The notes: a model not told the origin generated them from the sequence alone. Shown: positions 54,060-63,050, counted from the stretch's first letter. The stretch: 64,000 bases of DNA from Microseira sp003486305 (GCA_031969655.1 DALYJX010000001.1:62001-126000), one strand, 5' to 3'. Made by a program: numbers and translations.

Positions 54060-55376
54060 ATGAATGAAAACAATACAACGTTGCTGGCTTGCGGCAACGA
54101 AATTCAGCATATCGAGCTTGACCGACTCAAACAGCATCCTCGCAATGAGGAAGTCTACGGAAGCTGCGAAAGTATTACCGATCTGGTAGAGTCGATCAAA
54201 CTCAAAGGTTACATTCAACCGCTAATAGTCAAAGCAGATGGTACGATAATTAGCGGTCACCGTCGTTGGAGGGCGCTTACCGCGCTGGAAAGGAAGGAAG
54301 CACCAGTCATCGTTCGCCACTTCGAGACAGAGGAAGACGAACTGTTCGTCCTGATAGCGGAAAACCGCCACCGCCACCAAACGGAGGTGCAAAGAATCCG
54401 CGAAGGAATGACTGTGGAGCCTATCGCCCGGAAGCTGAGAAATAGCCACGCGACCCAAAAAGCTAGTTGTGCAACCGAAGACTCAAGGAAGCCGCAGTCA
54501 GACGATCGGGAAGAGCCAATGGAAAATTTTCCATTGGACTCGCTCAACCTGGGGTTGACTGAAAAGGAAATGGAACTGACGGAAAATATCGTCGCGGCTA
54601 TAGTCGGTTTAGGGTGCGGCAGAAACTATAGGAAGGGGCGTACTGCTGTACTAGCTGCTGATGACCTCAAAAAAGACTGTCCGAAACTGGCGAGAGTGTG
54701 GCTAGATATTATTAATGACCAAAGTATAGACGCGGGATATCAAATCGCGAAGATGCCGGAGAACAAACAAAGGGATATTCTGGAAGCGATCGCATCGGGA
54801 GCAGCCAATACTCTTAAACAGGCCAAAGCTTTGATTAAAACAAATCCCCCATCTTCATCTTCGGAGGCTGTTAGCGGCAATGGCAATGATGGGAACGCTG
54901 TCAGAGACAACGTTGATGGGGATGGGGAACCTTCTCCAGATACAGAAAATGGATCGACAGCGGATGTATTAACTGAGGATCAAACATCCAAAAAGCACTT
55001 TACTCCTGAGAGCGTAGGATCTTGGGTGATTGTCAAAATACCTTTGTTTGCTCTAGATCAAACGCCGGAAAGGAAGTGGAATGGGTTCTGGGGCAGAATT
55101 ACCGAAGTTGGGATAACTCTCAAAGTTGATATGGGGACAGAGATAGTGCCACTACTCGAATCGGATGTTGTGGAGATCTCTGACCCAACGCCAACTTTTT
55201 GCGAAATAGCAGAACGGGTTCTAAGGCTGCAAAGCTTTGAAACGGTGCATGAGTTTGGGAAAGTTATCTTGAACAGAATGCAACAAACATCCTGTTGGGA
55301 TACAGCAGCGCTGACCTATTTAGATGCTGTTGAACAAATTGAGTTGGCACGTAGAGCGATCGAACAAGCACTATAG
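54060..55376 (+). CDS. ParB-like partition/nuclease protein
   Basis: The 438-residue protein has a ParB N-domain: LDRLKQHPRNE, SITDLVESIKLKGYIQPLIV, and the box GTIISGHRRWRALTAL, followed by LIAENRHRHQTEVQRIREG. The central DNA-binding region has KGRTAVLAADDLKK, where ParB HTH domains lie, and helices to residue 260. A polar Gly/Asn/Asp-rich linker and a C-terminal domain follow (SVGSWVIVKIPLFALDQ). A palindrome copy lies in frame at codons 153-160 and encodes MENFPLDS. No parA was seen, so this may be an orphan or work with the RHH protein. Confidence 0.82.
   Translation: MNENNTTLLACGNEIQHIELDRLKQHPRNEEVYGSCESITDLVESIKLKGYIQPLIVKADGTIISGHRRWRALTALERKEAPVIVRHFETEEDELFVLIAENRHRHQTEVQRIREGMTVEPIARKLRNSHATQKASCATEDSRKPQSDDREEPMENFPLDSLNLGLTEKEMELTENIVAAIVGLGCGRNYRKGRTAVLAADDLKKDCPKLARVWLDIINDQSIDAGYQIAKMPENKQRDILEAIASGAANTLKQAKALIKTNPPSSSSEAVSGNGNDGNAVRDNVDGDGEPSPDTENGSTADVLTEDQTSKKHFTPESVGSWVIVKIPLFALDQTPERKWNGFWGRITEVGITLKVDMGTEIVPLLESDVVEISDPTPTFCEIAERVLRLQSFETVHEFGKVILNRMQQTSCWDTAALTYLDAVEQIELARRAIEQAL
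54516..54537. repeat. 22-bp perfect palindrome inside parB, family copy 2
   Basis: It extends the core AATGGAAAATTTTCCATT by CC and GG and is followed by ACTCG, as in copy 1. It is read in frame as PMENFPLD. Confidence 0.85.
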
Positions 55377-55584
55377 TACCGCTAGAGTTTACTCGCAAAA
55401 CCGCATCCCTAAATGTTAAAATTTAGCGAGGCGGTTATATTTTGCTTAGGAGGATGATGTAATCTCGCAGTAGGTTAAGAAAACGATTTTCCTGGCTCGC
55501 CGCTACGCGATCACAGCTTAAGAAACTTCATTTTGCGTTCATAAGTATAGGATTGATATTTAATAATTAAACGAAAGATAAATT

Positions 55585-55806
55585 ATGCAAAGCGTAACAT
55601 TACGTCACCGTGTTGGAGAGGATGGCATCTTACATTTAGATATACCTGTAGGGTTAAAGGATGCTGAGTTAGAAGTGACAATAACATTCAAAAAAGTTAC
55701 ACCAGTCACAACGATAACAGACGACTTAGAGTGGAAAGAGTTTATAGAAAGAACTTATGGAAGTTGTGCTGGCGATCCAATTGTTATAGCTGAAGCAGGA
55801 ATATAA
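55585..55806 (+). CDS. Antitoxin-like small protein, orphan
   Basis: The 73-residue protein (SVTLRHRVGEDGILHLDIP, then VGLKDAELEVTITFKKV) belongs to a cyanobacterial family of short beta-rich proteins that often precede VapC (PIN) toxins. No PIN gene follows: after the stop there is 70 bp and then a convergent gene. It may be a solitary antitoxin or a remnant. Confidence 0.6.
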   Translation: MQSVTLRHRVGEDGILHLDIPVGLKDAELEVTITFKKVTPVTTITDDLEWKEFIERTYGSCAGDPIVIAEAGI

Positions 55807-55878
55807 AACTCTTGGAGTAATTATTCAAAGAAAACTTTAGCCTATGGATAATTTTATTTAGAGCTATTATAAAATTTT

Positions 55879-56517
55879 TCAATACTCACTCGTAATTCGT
55901 CCCAAACGTTTGAGAATCTGCAACACATCATAGAGTTGATTGCGACGAGGCAGAAGGGAAAATACATTAGATAATTCATATTGGGGAAATTCTTGAATTT
56001 GCAGTTTGACAAAGATAAAATTTCCGCCATTTGTTACCATGCCGTAAACAGGTTTTTCTGGATTGGGATTAGCTAGCATATAAGCTAACGTTTGCGGCAA
56101 AGCAAGTTCTAAAGAAAAGCTCGTTTCTTTGGATTCTATGACGACAATCCAAAGCTTTTCTTGCAAAACAAGTGCGTCAATGCGTCCTCGATAAATTACA
56201 TCATCGCTTTCTACGGTAATTTGCACAGTTGTTTCGGTTTTAAAGCGAAAGGGAGGTGAGAAAAATCCAGCTAAATCAAGCAGTGGCGATAGAACAATTA
56301 ATTTAATAGTTTCTTCTCCCAGTTGATTATCTGAGAGTTGGTAAAAGTATTTTTGCTGAATGGCATCAAGTATTTGTTGTTCCTTTTCTGTTAGTTCGGT
56401 GTCAGTGTTTAACCATTCTGTAAAAAATTGGTCATCTGTGCTACGTTGGAGGTTGAATTGGGTTTGCAGTTGACTGAAAGTTTTGAGGGTGCGCTCGATC
56501 GGTAAGGTTTGGGTCAT
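55879..56517 (-). CDS. PD-(D/E)XK nuclease-like protein (HsdR N-terminal type)
   Basis: The 212-residue protein has the HsdR_N core: FRFKTETTVQITVESDD, YRGRIDALVLQ with a metal-binding Asp, and WIVVIESKE as the ExK motif, followed by LPQTLAYMLANPN. Stand-alone copies are common in cyanobacteria and are usually named restriction subunit R although they lack the helicase. Function is unknown; an accessory or orphan nuclease is possible. It is convergent with the antitoxin-like gene. Confidence 0.75.
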   Translation of the reverse strand: MTQTLPIERTLKTFSQLQTQFNLQRSTDDQFFTEWLNTDTELTEKEQQILDAIQQKYFYQLSDNQLGEETIKLIVLSPLLDLAGFFSPPFRFKTETTVQITVESDDVIYRGRIDALVLQEKLWIVVIESKETSFSLELALPQTLAYMLANPNPEKPVYGMVTNGGNFIFVKLQIQEFPQYELSNVFSLLPRRNQLYDVLQILKRLGRITSEY

Positions 56518-56856
56518 AGTAGATTTATGAGATAAATAGTATAGTCAATTTAAAACTAGATGCGATCGCTAAACAAGAATATTTCAATTATACAGATAAA
56601 CAGACTGAAGATGCTTCTAACATCTTTTGGCCTACAAATTTATTTATTATCAGATTAATTGATTAAGGATATGCGATCGCTCACAGGTACGTTGTTGCGC
56701 TGCGCGGCATCAGAAACCTGGTAAATAAGATTTGGTAGGTCACGCCACCCGCCAAATCTGGTTTTATGTTGTCATCAGTGCCGCCGTTTGGCAGTTCATC
56801 AAATACAAGCGACTAGCGTCGCACCGATGGGTAAGCAATCGCTGTCTTACCCGTCT
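56518..56856. other. Intergenic region
   Basis: The region holds two HIP1 sites and no gene. A TTG at 56788 opens the next frame but lacks a clear ribosome site, so the early part is probably non-coding. Confidence 0.35.
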
Positions 56857-57501
56857 ATGCAAGTAATTTCAATTACCGATTTAAACTCCGTAGTCAATCC
56901 AACCCGACTGGCTGTACCGATTGATACTGAGCAACAACACTTTCAGCTAGCAATGAAACAAACGTGCATGAAACTTCCCACCGAACCATTGCTAGATGCT
57001 CATCCGCAAATTGATAGATGGATTATGGAAGTAGGCTTATTATTCCCTAAAGTATTTGAATGGGAACCTCCGCAATTTTTAGTAGATACCCAGTTCATTG
57101 CCAAACTTTGTACCAAGAAAAAAGATACGTGCGTGCAAATAAACACGAATGCAGTTTTTCACAGAAATGGATATGTCAACCTAATTGAATGGGCAATTCG
57201 GCATCCAGTGTTAAATTGGTCTGATAAAGTAAAGTTGTGGGTAGCAACAGAATATCTTTCATTGCCACCAGAAAACCTCAAGTTGACAATCTTAGCACTG
57301 CATCCTACTCATCCGGGTAAAAGATACGAAATTAGTTGGGACTCTCAGCAACACGAAGAAACAAGAAATTGGCTCGTATCCGTTGTAACAAAGCAGGCGA
57401 CACCAATGAAAACACCAGTTGCAAGCCAGGTAAAATCACCATTTCCAGTCACAACTGGGGCTGATTTTGACATTGGAAAGATTGAAGAAATAGAAATTTG
57501 A
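56857..57501 (+). CDS. Hypothetical protein next to coupling ATPase
   Basis: I prefer ATG 56857 (MQVISITDLNSVVNPTRLAVP), giving 214 residues; the frame opens at TTG 56788. The protein has a core with Trp-rich segments (IDRWIMEVGLLFPKVFEWEPPQ, VKLWVATEYLSLPPENLKLTILALHP, WDSQQHEETRNWL). No family was recognised. It converges on the TraG-like gene with the 30-bp palindrome between them. Confidence 0.6.
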   Translation: MQVISITDLNSVVNPTRLAVPIDTEQQHFQLAMKQTCMKLPTEPLLDAHPQIDRWIMEVGLLFPKVFEWEPPQFLVDTQFIAKLCTKKKDTCVQINTNAVFHRNGYVNLIEWAIRHPVLNWSDKVKLWVATEYLSLPPENLKLTILALHPTHPGKRYEISWDSQQHEETRNWLVSVVTKQATPMKTPVASQVKSPFPVTTGADFDIGKIEEIEI

Positions 57502-57627
57502 CCGGATTGCACAGGGAAGGCACGTGAATATCGTTGCCTTCGTTTATTTCTGTGCGATCGCTTGACTTTTCCCCCTCAACCCGTTTTCCCTGGCTGGGTT
57601 GCGCCGAATTTATTGCAATGAGAGAGT

Positions 57628-57657
57628 AATCCCAATGGAAAATTTTCCATTGGGATT
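57628..57657. repeat. 30-bp perfect palindrome, family copy 3
   Basis: The core AATGGAAAATTTTCCATT is extended by six bases on each side. It lies 3 bp beyond the stop of the TraG-like gene, between convergent genes. It could act as a terminator-like hairpin or a protein site. Confidence 0.88.
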
Positions 57658-57659
57658 GG

Positions 57660-59579
57660 CTAGCGCTTGCCAATACCGCCAGTGGAAAAGACCCGTTTTG
57701 ATCGCTTAGCCTTACTAACCACAGAATCCAGCGGGTCAGCGCCATACCTTTGACTCGAACCATTAGCCGTCTGCGACTCTTGAGGAACATTACCCCCGGC
57801 ATCCGGCAGCGGTAACATCCGTTCTGCTTCCGCAATGCGATCGTACAAAGCAGCTGTAAGCTGTTCGAGGCTAGCAAGCTGCACCCGACTTTCCAACCGA
57901 GGTCTGACCTGTTCCTCCCAAAGCGCTTCACTTTCGCTTTGGCGCTTCAAATCAGCTTTCGGAATGGGAATCGTCAGCGCGTAAGGAATCGACCCCTCAC
58001 CGCCGGAACTATAGCCGGGATTAGCAATTACACATCGTCCTTGAGGAAACCGCAATATCTCGTCTACCGAAAACAGCGGCATTTTCTGAAGCGACTCGTT
58101 CCAACTAATTGATTGATTACCTTGAGACTGACCCCCCTGAGAACGACTGGTGGATTTGCTTTTCACCAGCACTTCTTTTTCACCATACCGTTCGGAATAT
58201 TTTTTGGCAGTGTCCGTATTGCCGGGGTTAAATAGGATATGCGTACTGCAAGCAGATGCGATCGCTGCTCCCATTTTCTCTCCATATCCCTCGTAAAGTT
58301 GCTCCAAACTCTGAATTCCCAGAATGAAACAAGCCCCATTCGAGCGATATTCGTTGATCCACTGAGGCATCCTGTCCAATCGAATTGAAGGAAATTCGTC
58401 GAGCGAAATTATCAGCGGGTCTTTTCGAGGACGACTTAAATTAGAGACAACGAGCAAGTGAATCGCTGCTGCTAATAATGGCCCTACTACCGAACGCCGC
58501 TCGTCATCCAACTTGAAAACAATCATCTGCCGACCTTCAATTTTAGTCGGTATATTCGACTCTCCCAGAAAAGCTCGCAACAGGTCAGCTTGGATAAAAC
58601 TGCTGAAGGTTCCCGTCGCCGTTGTCAGAATTCCAGAAATAGTTTTTTCAGCTTCCTTGGCACTCAAAAACTGGTTGAAGCTGGTAGCAACCCACTCATC
58701 AATTTGACGAGATTGTACAGCATAATCGATTCGTTTCACCAAATTAGGCAACCTCATAATTGCATAGAGCATTGCCATATCTGGATATTTAGAACCCTTG
58801 ACCAACTGAAGCAGTGCTTTAGCTAATAAGTCCCCCGCTTTGGAGAAAAATTCATCGCTTTTTCCCTGACCAGAACTGGCATTCCGATTAATCACCTGAC
58901 CGATTTCCCCAGCCATGACTGAATCTTGAGGCGACTTCATAAAGTCGAGGGGATTAATTACACCCGAATAAGGTTCCCCCGGCGCAAATACCGACAATTT
59001 ATAACCGTAGCGAGCTGCAAGCGGTGCGTGAAGTTTAAGTTGATCTCCTTTCTTATCGTATAGAATAATTGGAAAACCTTGCACCATTGCACTTTCAAGC
59101 GACCGATCTATTGTAGAGAAAGTCTTACCCGAACCGGGCGCTCCAATTACTAAAATTGACCGTTCTGCATGAGGAAGCCAGACAGTAGGACTGCTTCCCA
59201 TAGCTGTTTGGATAGTAGCGACAATACCTCTAAGTTTTTTACCATTCCACCAATAGCGAGGACTGCCACACCAAAGGGTGACTTTATTATGCTTGCGCTC
59301 CTTAATTTGTTTAAGTGCTAATTGGGTAGCGGCTAACTTTTCAGCCGCCCCACAAACCTTACCCGTGGTAATTTTACCTTTACCGCTACCAACAAATCGC
59401 AGCACCAAAAGGATAAAAATTAGTCCACCTATGGTTAGCAGTCCTTCTGGATTTTTGAATTGTTTGAATAAACCACCTAAATCAATTGAAGAACGTGGAA
59501 TAGCTGCTACTGTTTCAAATTGAGCCATTCTAGGTGGAAAAGTAGCCAGATTTAAGACAAATTTCTCTTCAATACTCAT
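57660..59579 (-). CDS. VirD4/TraG/TraD-like type IV coupling ATPase
   Basis: The 639-residue protein has an N-terminal membrane helix (LLTIGGLIFILLVLRFVG near residues 47-64), Walker A GAPGSGKT at 146-153, and Walker B LIISLDEFPSI followed by the coupling-protein segment WINEYRSNGACFILGIQSLEQL. TLWCGSPRYWWNGKK precedes the NTPase. It would bring relaxosome DNA to a conjugative channel, in the inner membrane. No relaxase was seen here. The possible VirB9-like gene at the left edge supports a conjugative element. Confidence 0.87.
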   Translation of the reverse strand: MSIEEKFVLNLATFPPRMAQFETVAAIPRSSIDLGGLFKQFKNPEGLLTIGGLIFILLVLRFVGSGKGKITTGKVCGAAEKLAATQLALKQIKERKHNKVTLWCGSPRYWWNGKKLRGIVATIQTAMGSSPTVWLPHAERSILVIGAPGSGKTFSTIDRSLESAMVQGFPIILYDKKGDQLKLHAPLAARYGYKLSVFAPGEPYSGVINPLDFMKSPQDSVMAGEIGQVINRNASSGQGKSDEFFSKAGDLLAKALLQLVKGSKYPDMAMLYAIMRLPNLVKRIDYAVQSRQIDEWVATSFNQFLSAKEAEKTISGILTTATGTFSSFIQADLLRAFLGESNIPTKIEGRQMIVFKLDDERRSVVGPLLAAAIHLLVVSNLSRPRKDPLIISLDEFPSIRLDRMPQWINEYRSNGACFILGIQSLEQLYEGYGEKMGAAIASACSTHILFNPGNTDTAKKYSERYGEKEVLVKSKSTSRSQGGQSQGNQSISWNESLQKMPLFSVDEILRFPQGRCVIANPGYSSGGEGSIPYALTIPIPKADLKRQSESEALWEEQVRPRLESRVQLASLEQLTAALYDRIAEAERMLPLPDAGGNVPQESQTANGSSQRYGADPLDSVVSKAKRSKRVFSTGGIGKR

Positions 59580-59812
59580 AAACGCTCCAAGTTTTTTTAA
59601 TGGTTATTCCGCTATTTGTAGCTACAAGATGCTCGCGTACAGCCAAATCAGCGTACCCAAGGATATAAAGAGCTTGGTTCTATCAACAGATTGAATTTTT
59701 CAGCTCGCCTAACTCTATCTTTAGTCTTAGTTAAACAAGGCTAACGCCTTTTAAGGTTAGCCCAGATGAATGTAGCAATAGTCTGGGTTTAACCCTATAC
59801 CCATTGCAATCG

Positions 59813-60082
59813 ATGAAAGAGACATTAGAGCAGCTGTGGCAACAGTACTGTGAGGAACATTTTATAGAAATCCTCACTGAATTCCTAGCAGAAATGCAGA
59901 CGGAAACGGTTGAAGGTGCGTCATGCTGGACATTACTTCGCGTTCCCATTGAGTTCGATCCAGATATCGTAATTGAGGCTGCTTATAGCTGTCGAAAAAA
60001 TAATTTCACGCTACAAATTCCCCAAAGTAATCAAATCGCTAATCCTTTATTTAGGGAAGCTAACACCGATGCTGCAATTTAA
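59813..60082 (+). CDS. Small hypothetical protein, first of a three-gene operon
   Basis: The start is ATG 59813 (MKETLEQLWQQYCEEHFIEIL); a TTG at 59804 is the alternative. The 89-residue protein is acidic in its first half and shows no family match. It overlaps the next gene by 14 bp. Confidence 0.55.
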   Translation: MKETLEQLWQQYCEEHFIEILTEFLAEMQTETVEGASCWTLLRVPIEFDPDIVIEAAYSCRKNNFTLQIPQSNQIANPLFREANTDAAI

Positions 60083-60365
60083 AGACGAAATCTTTCAGTC
60101 AATTAGATTACCCGATAACTTCCCCGATGGCGCACACAAACCCCGCTTTTTGTATGGCGACAAAGTGCGCTGGATTCCTGTAGAAGGCAATACCGATTGG
60201 GGAATTATCCTTGGTTATTTCTATGCTTATGCTCGGCATCAACGCCAGTGGAGCTGGAAGTACATTGTTTTGCTTGATAAAGACTGCTCAAGTTCTAGGT
60301 GGGCAGTTGCCGACACCGCCTGGGAAGAAGACTTAGAAATTTTATCTTTGGAGGTAGTTTCATGA
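60069..60365 (+). CDS. Small hypothetical protein, second of operon
   Basis: The ATG at 60069 opens a 98-residue protein (LQFKDEIFQSIRLPDNF, YGDKVRWIPVEGNTDWGIILG) rich in Trp and aromatic residues. The fold looks like a small beta barrel (GDKVRW, DWGIILGYFY, WKYIVLLDK), as in SH3-like domains. It overlaps both neighbours, so the three are translationally coupled. Function unknown. Confidence 0.65.
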   Translation: MLQFKDEIFQSIRLPDNFPDGAHKPRFLYGDKVRWIPVEGNTDWGIILGYFYAYARHQRQWSWKYIVLLDKDCSSSRWAVADTAWEEDLEILSLEVVS

Positions 60366-60661
60366 CCTTACCGCGTCCTATAGGAGCGCGAGAGCAAAAA
60401 CTAATTGAACTTTACAGCCATTGCGAATTTGGCATGACCCCCAGGATGTTTTATTCCAAATGGTGCGTAAGTTACGAACAAATTTCTGTTATCTGCTCTC
60501 GCTCACCTTCTACTGTGCGACGATGGTTCAGACGAGGCAAAAATTGTCGGTATCCGACTCAAGACGATTTGCGCCATCTGGCAATTATGGACTTCTTATT
60601 CGAGCATTTTGAGGAAATTCCTGATGAACTTAGAAATTTGTTATGCCCCCGCAATGAGTAG
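60362..60661 (+). CDS. Small HTH-like protein, third of operon
   Basis: The ATG at 60362 overlaps the previous stop (ATGA) and follows GGAGG. The 99-residue protein has a helix-turn-helix (YEQISVICSRSPSTVRRWF, RRGKN) and a helical C-terminus (LAIMDFLFEHFEEIPDEL). It may be a DNA-binding regulator of this small operon or of the transfer genes. Confidence 0.68.
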   Translation: MTLPRPIGAREQKLIELYSHCEFGMTPRMFYSKWCVSYEQISVICSRSPSTVRRWFRRGKNCRYPTQDDLRHLAIMDFLFEHFEEIPDELRNLLCPRNE

Positions 60662-60883
60662 CAAATACTCGTTTGGCTCTGCGCGCAAGAGCAAATCGCT
60701 GCACATAAATTCATCGATATGTCAATATCACCGTGGCATTTCTTTGGCTAGCTAACCGCTATTAGGGTGGCTACAGTTGCGGGTTGTGTTAATCATGGGC
60801 TTTCCTTTTCTACCCAATCAAACACAACCAATTACTTTCTTTCGGAGCGCATAAACAAATAAATTTGCAACTTTTTCAATCCT

Positions 60884-61087
60884 ATGACCTACTTTGAGAA
60901 ATTACACCCGTGGTGTCTTATACGTCCGCTCCCTAACTTGCAGCGGATAATTGTCGCCCGCTTTCGCCGCCGGAATGATGCCATAGCCCATATGCAAGTT
61001 CTGAGCCGACTAATTCCAAATGTTACGTACACAATTGTTTTTGATGCGCCGTTGAAAGAAAAGACCCCGAAACAAAAGCAGGAATAG
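60884..61087 (+). CDS. Small basic hypothetical protein
   Basis: The 67-residue frame from ATG 60884 (MTYFEKLHPWCLIRPLPNLQ, RIIVARFRRRNDAIAHMQVL) ends in a Lys-rich tail. The sequence is protein-like and has the RFRRRNDA-HMQVL pattern of short cyanobacterial element proteins. No function can be given. Confidence 0.5.
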   Translation: MTYFEKLHPWCLIRPLPNLQRIIVARFRRRNDAIAHMQVLSRLIPNVTYTIVFDAPLKEKTPKQKQE

Positions 61088-61293
61088 CGCTAATTCTAAA
61101 TGCTTTTGTTCAAGTTTAACAAGGACAGATGAGTCATAGAGGCAGCGATCGCACTCGGAATTCATCCATCCTTGTTAGTTTTAGTTTAGAGTGCTCAACG
61201 GTTACGCGCGATCGCTGTTTTGACCCGAAAAGAACTAATATACCAGTAAGTTAGGCAACAGTACATAAATGTGAGTGGGTCTAACTGGGGGAA

Positions 61294-62445
61294 ATGGGGA
61301 TGAAAGTAGAGTCTATTCTGATTGAGAACTTCAAACGATTTGAACACCTGGAAGTGTCGTTCAAAAATCAAACTCTCAACGAAGTCAGCAATCGATTTCT
61401 GGTAGTTGGGGATAACGGTACGGGTAAGACAACTTTACTGCAAGCGATCGCACTTCCACTAGCACTAGCAACCAGACAAATTCAAAGCGTATCCGATTTT
61501 GATTGGCTAGGATTTCTACCAGGTCGCTTCCAACGCTGGGGACATCCATACATTGAACTCGTTGTTTCCTTTGAAGATGAAGAGATTGAGGCAACGCAAG
61601 CCGTAGCCAGAAGATGGTTGGATACACAGCCAGACCGTTCCGGAGTTGAACCAGGCGATCGCAATTCTGTCCAACTAATTCTAGATGGTGAAAGCTGTCG
61701 CGCTAGAACTAGCGCCGAATATTGCCAGTTTTGGGGACGTTACTACGCCCAACAGTTGTTAAAAACAGACCCATCTGTTAGATCAGAATTTGCCAAACTT
61801 CCAGGAATTTTCTGGGTCGACCAATTTCGCAACCTTGGCGTCAGATCGCAAATAGAAGAACAGGGAAATGGCTCGTCAAAGTCTGGAGGTGGTCGAGTTT
61901 CTTTTGAAGTGGGTGTATCTCGCTTGCGTAAGTATCTAAATGGCTGGAAATTTGCCCAGCTTACTCATAGCTATACTTTTGATTACTTGATGCAACTGGA
62001 AAATCTTTACCAGAAAATCTTTCCAGGACGCTCCTTTGCCGGGGTAGAACCCATGCCCGGAATTGATTCGCCAACACCAGAAGACTACTACTTTTTAATC
62101 AACGACGGACACCGCACCTACGACATTGTGGAAATGTCAGCAGGGGAACAGTCAGTCTTTCCCATCCTCTATGAATTTGTCCGACAACAGATTGCTTACT
62201 CAGTGGTGCTAATTGACGAAATTGAACTCAATCTTCACCCGCCAGCGGCACAGTTATTAGTCCGCCAACTTACCAAACTCAGTCAAAATTGCCAGTTTAT
62301 TTTTACCACCCATTCTGAGGCTGTGAGTGACGTAATCGGTGAGGATGAAACCTACAGTTTGCTTGTGAGTTTATCTTCACAATATCACTGCTACCGCATT
62401 AACCGTTCTGCTCGCGAAGATACTCAAGAGACATCGCCCTTATGA
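61294..62445 (+). CDS. AAA (SMC/ABC-like) ATPase paralogous to the AriA-like protein
   Basis: The 383-residue protein starts at ATG 61294 (or 61300) behind GGGGGAA. It has Walker A GDNGTGKTT at residues 39-47, signature MSAGEQSVFPILYEF, Walker B VLIDEIELNLHPP, and H-loop TTHSEA. It is clearly related to the protein at 1686-2756: shared LLQAIA, DFDW/DLDW, LYAKQLL/YYAQQLL, F-GRSF, and the FPIL-IDEIEL-HPP block. A Gly/Ser-rich insert lies near residue 195. Its last codons overlap the next gene by ATGA. The partner is not a TOPRIM protein, so it is a separate module. Confidence 0.82.
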   Translation: MGMKVESILIENFKRFEHLEVSFKNQTLNEVSNRFLVVGDNGTGKTTLLQAIALPLALATRQIQSVSDFDWLGFLPGRFQRWGHPYIELVVSFEDEEIEATQAVARRWLDTQPDRSGVEPGDRNSVQLILDGESCRARTSAEYCQFWGRYYAQQLLKTDPSVRSEFAKLPGIFWVDQFRNLGVRSQIEEQGNGSSKSGGGRVSFEVGVSRLRKYLNGWKFAQLTHSYTFDYLMQLENLYQKIFPGRSFAGVEPMPGIDSPTPEDYYFLINDGHRTYDIVEMSAGEQSVFPILYEFVRQQIAYSVVLIDEIELNLHPPAAQLLVRQLTKLSQNCQFIFTTHSEAVSDVIGEDETYSLLVSLSSQYHCYRINRSAREDTQETSPL

Positions 62446-63050
62446 ATAAAATGCAAAAAGAGTGGTTGTCTGAATTTCTCAAAAGGCATCCGGATTATCA
62501 AGTTTCTAGATGGGGTGGAACTATAAAATTAGGAGAGGGTAGCATTTTACTCACTCTAGAACGTGCGGAATGGATATATATGGAGGCCATTACATTAGAA
62601 TATTCAGGAGAGTATCTGCCAGGTTTCATGTGGCATTATATTAAAGCCAGACTGTCTAAAAAAGGTGAGTTGCTAGCTGACTTAACCTACAGCAGTAAAG
62701 TTATGTCTTACCCTCACTGTCCACTAATTCCCGATCGGGTTGATAAATATGAATTACAACGGTTAAAAATCAAAAAAGGCTCACAGCTTAATCTCCCTTT
62801 TCACCAAGTTGTACTGACAGTCAATCAGCCCCCATTACTAAAAGGGAGGTTTTATCGAGCCAAGCGACGATATAGACGTAAGCAAGGGCAAGAAGCTGTA
62901 ACAAAACGCCGTTTACCAAAATTTTTCCAGCGCGAATTACCTTTTTTAAAGCCAACAGCTTTAGCAGCAGATACTAAATTTTTCCCTCTTGCCTGTAGTA
63001 ACGGTGCTATTGTTCAGGTTCCTGAATATTTGGTGAACTTGCTCTTGTAA
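62442..63050 (+). CDS. Unrecognised partner of second ATPase (effector candidate)
   Basis: The 202-residue protein begins inside the ATPase stop (ATGA), so the two are coupled. It has a mixed alpha/beta first half (WLSEFLKRHPDYQVSRWGG, ILLTLERAEWIYMEAITLEY), a strongly basic stretch (FYRAKRRYRRKQGQEAVTK) near residue 138, and a hydrophobic C-terminus. No TOPRIM, HNH, PD-(D/E)XK or known toxin motif was seen. By analogy with the AriA/AriB pair it may be the effector, possibly binding nucleic acid through the basic stretch. That is inference. Confidence 0.68.
   Translation: MNKMQKEWLSEFLKRHPDYQVSRWGGTIKLGEGSILLTLERAEWIYMEAITLEYSGEYLPGFMWHYIKARLSKKGELLADLTYSSKVMSYPHCPLIPDRVDKYELQRLKIKKGSQLNLPFHQVVLTVNQPPLLKGRFYRAKRRYRRKQGQEAVTKRRLPKFFQRELPFLKPTALAADTKFFPLACSNGAIVQVPEYLVNLLL

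Noticed and set aside
55879..56517. Complete type I restriction system
   Set aside because: No HsdM or HsdS gene is nearby and the protein lacks the helicase domains.
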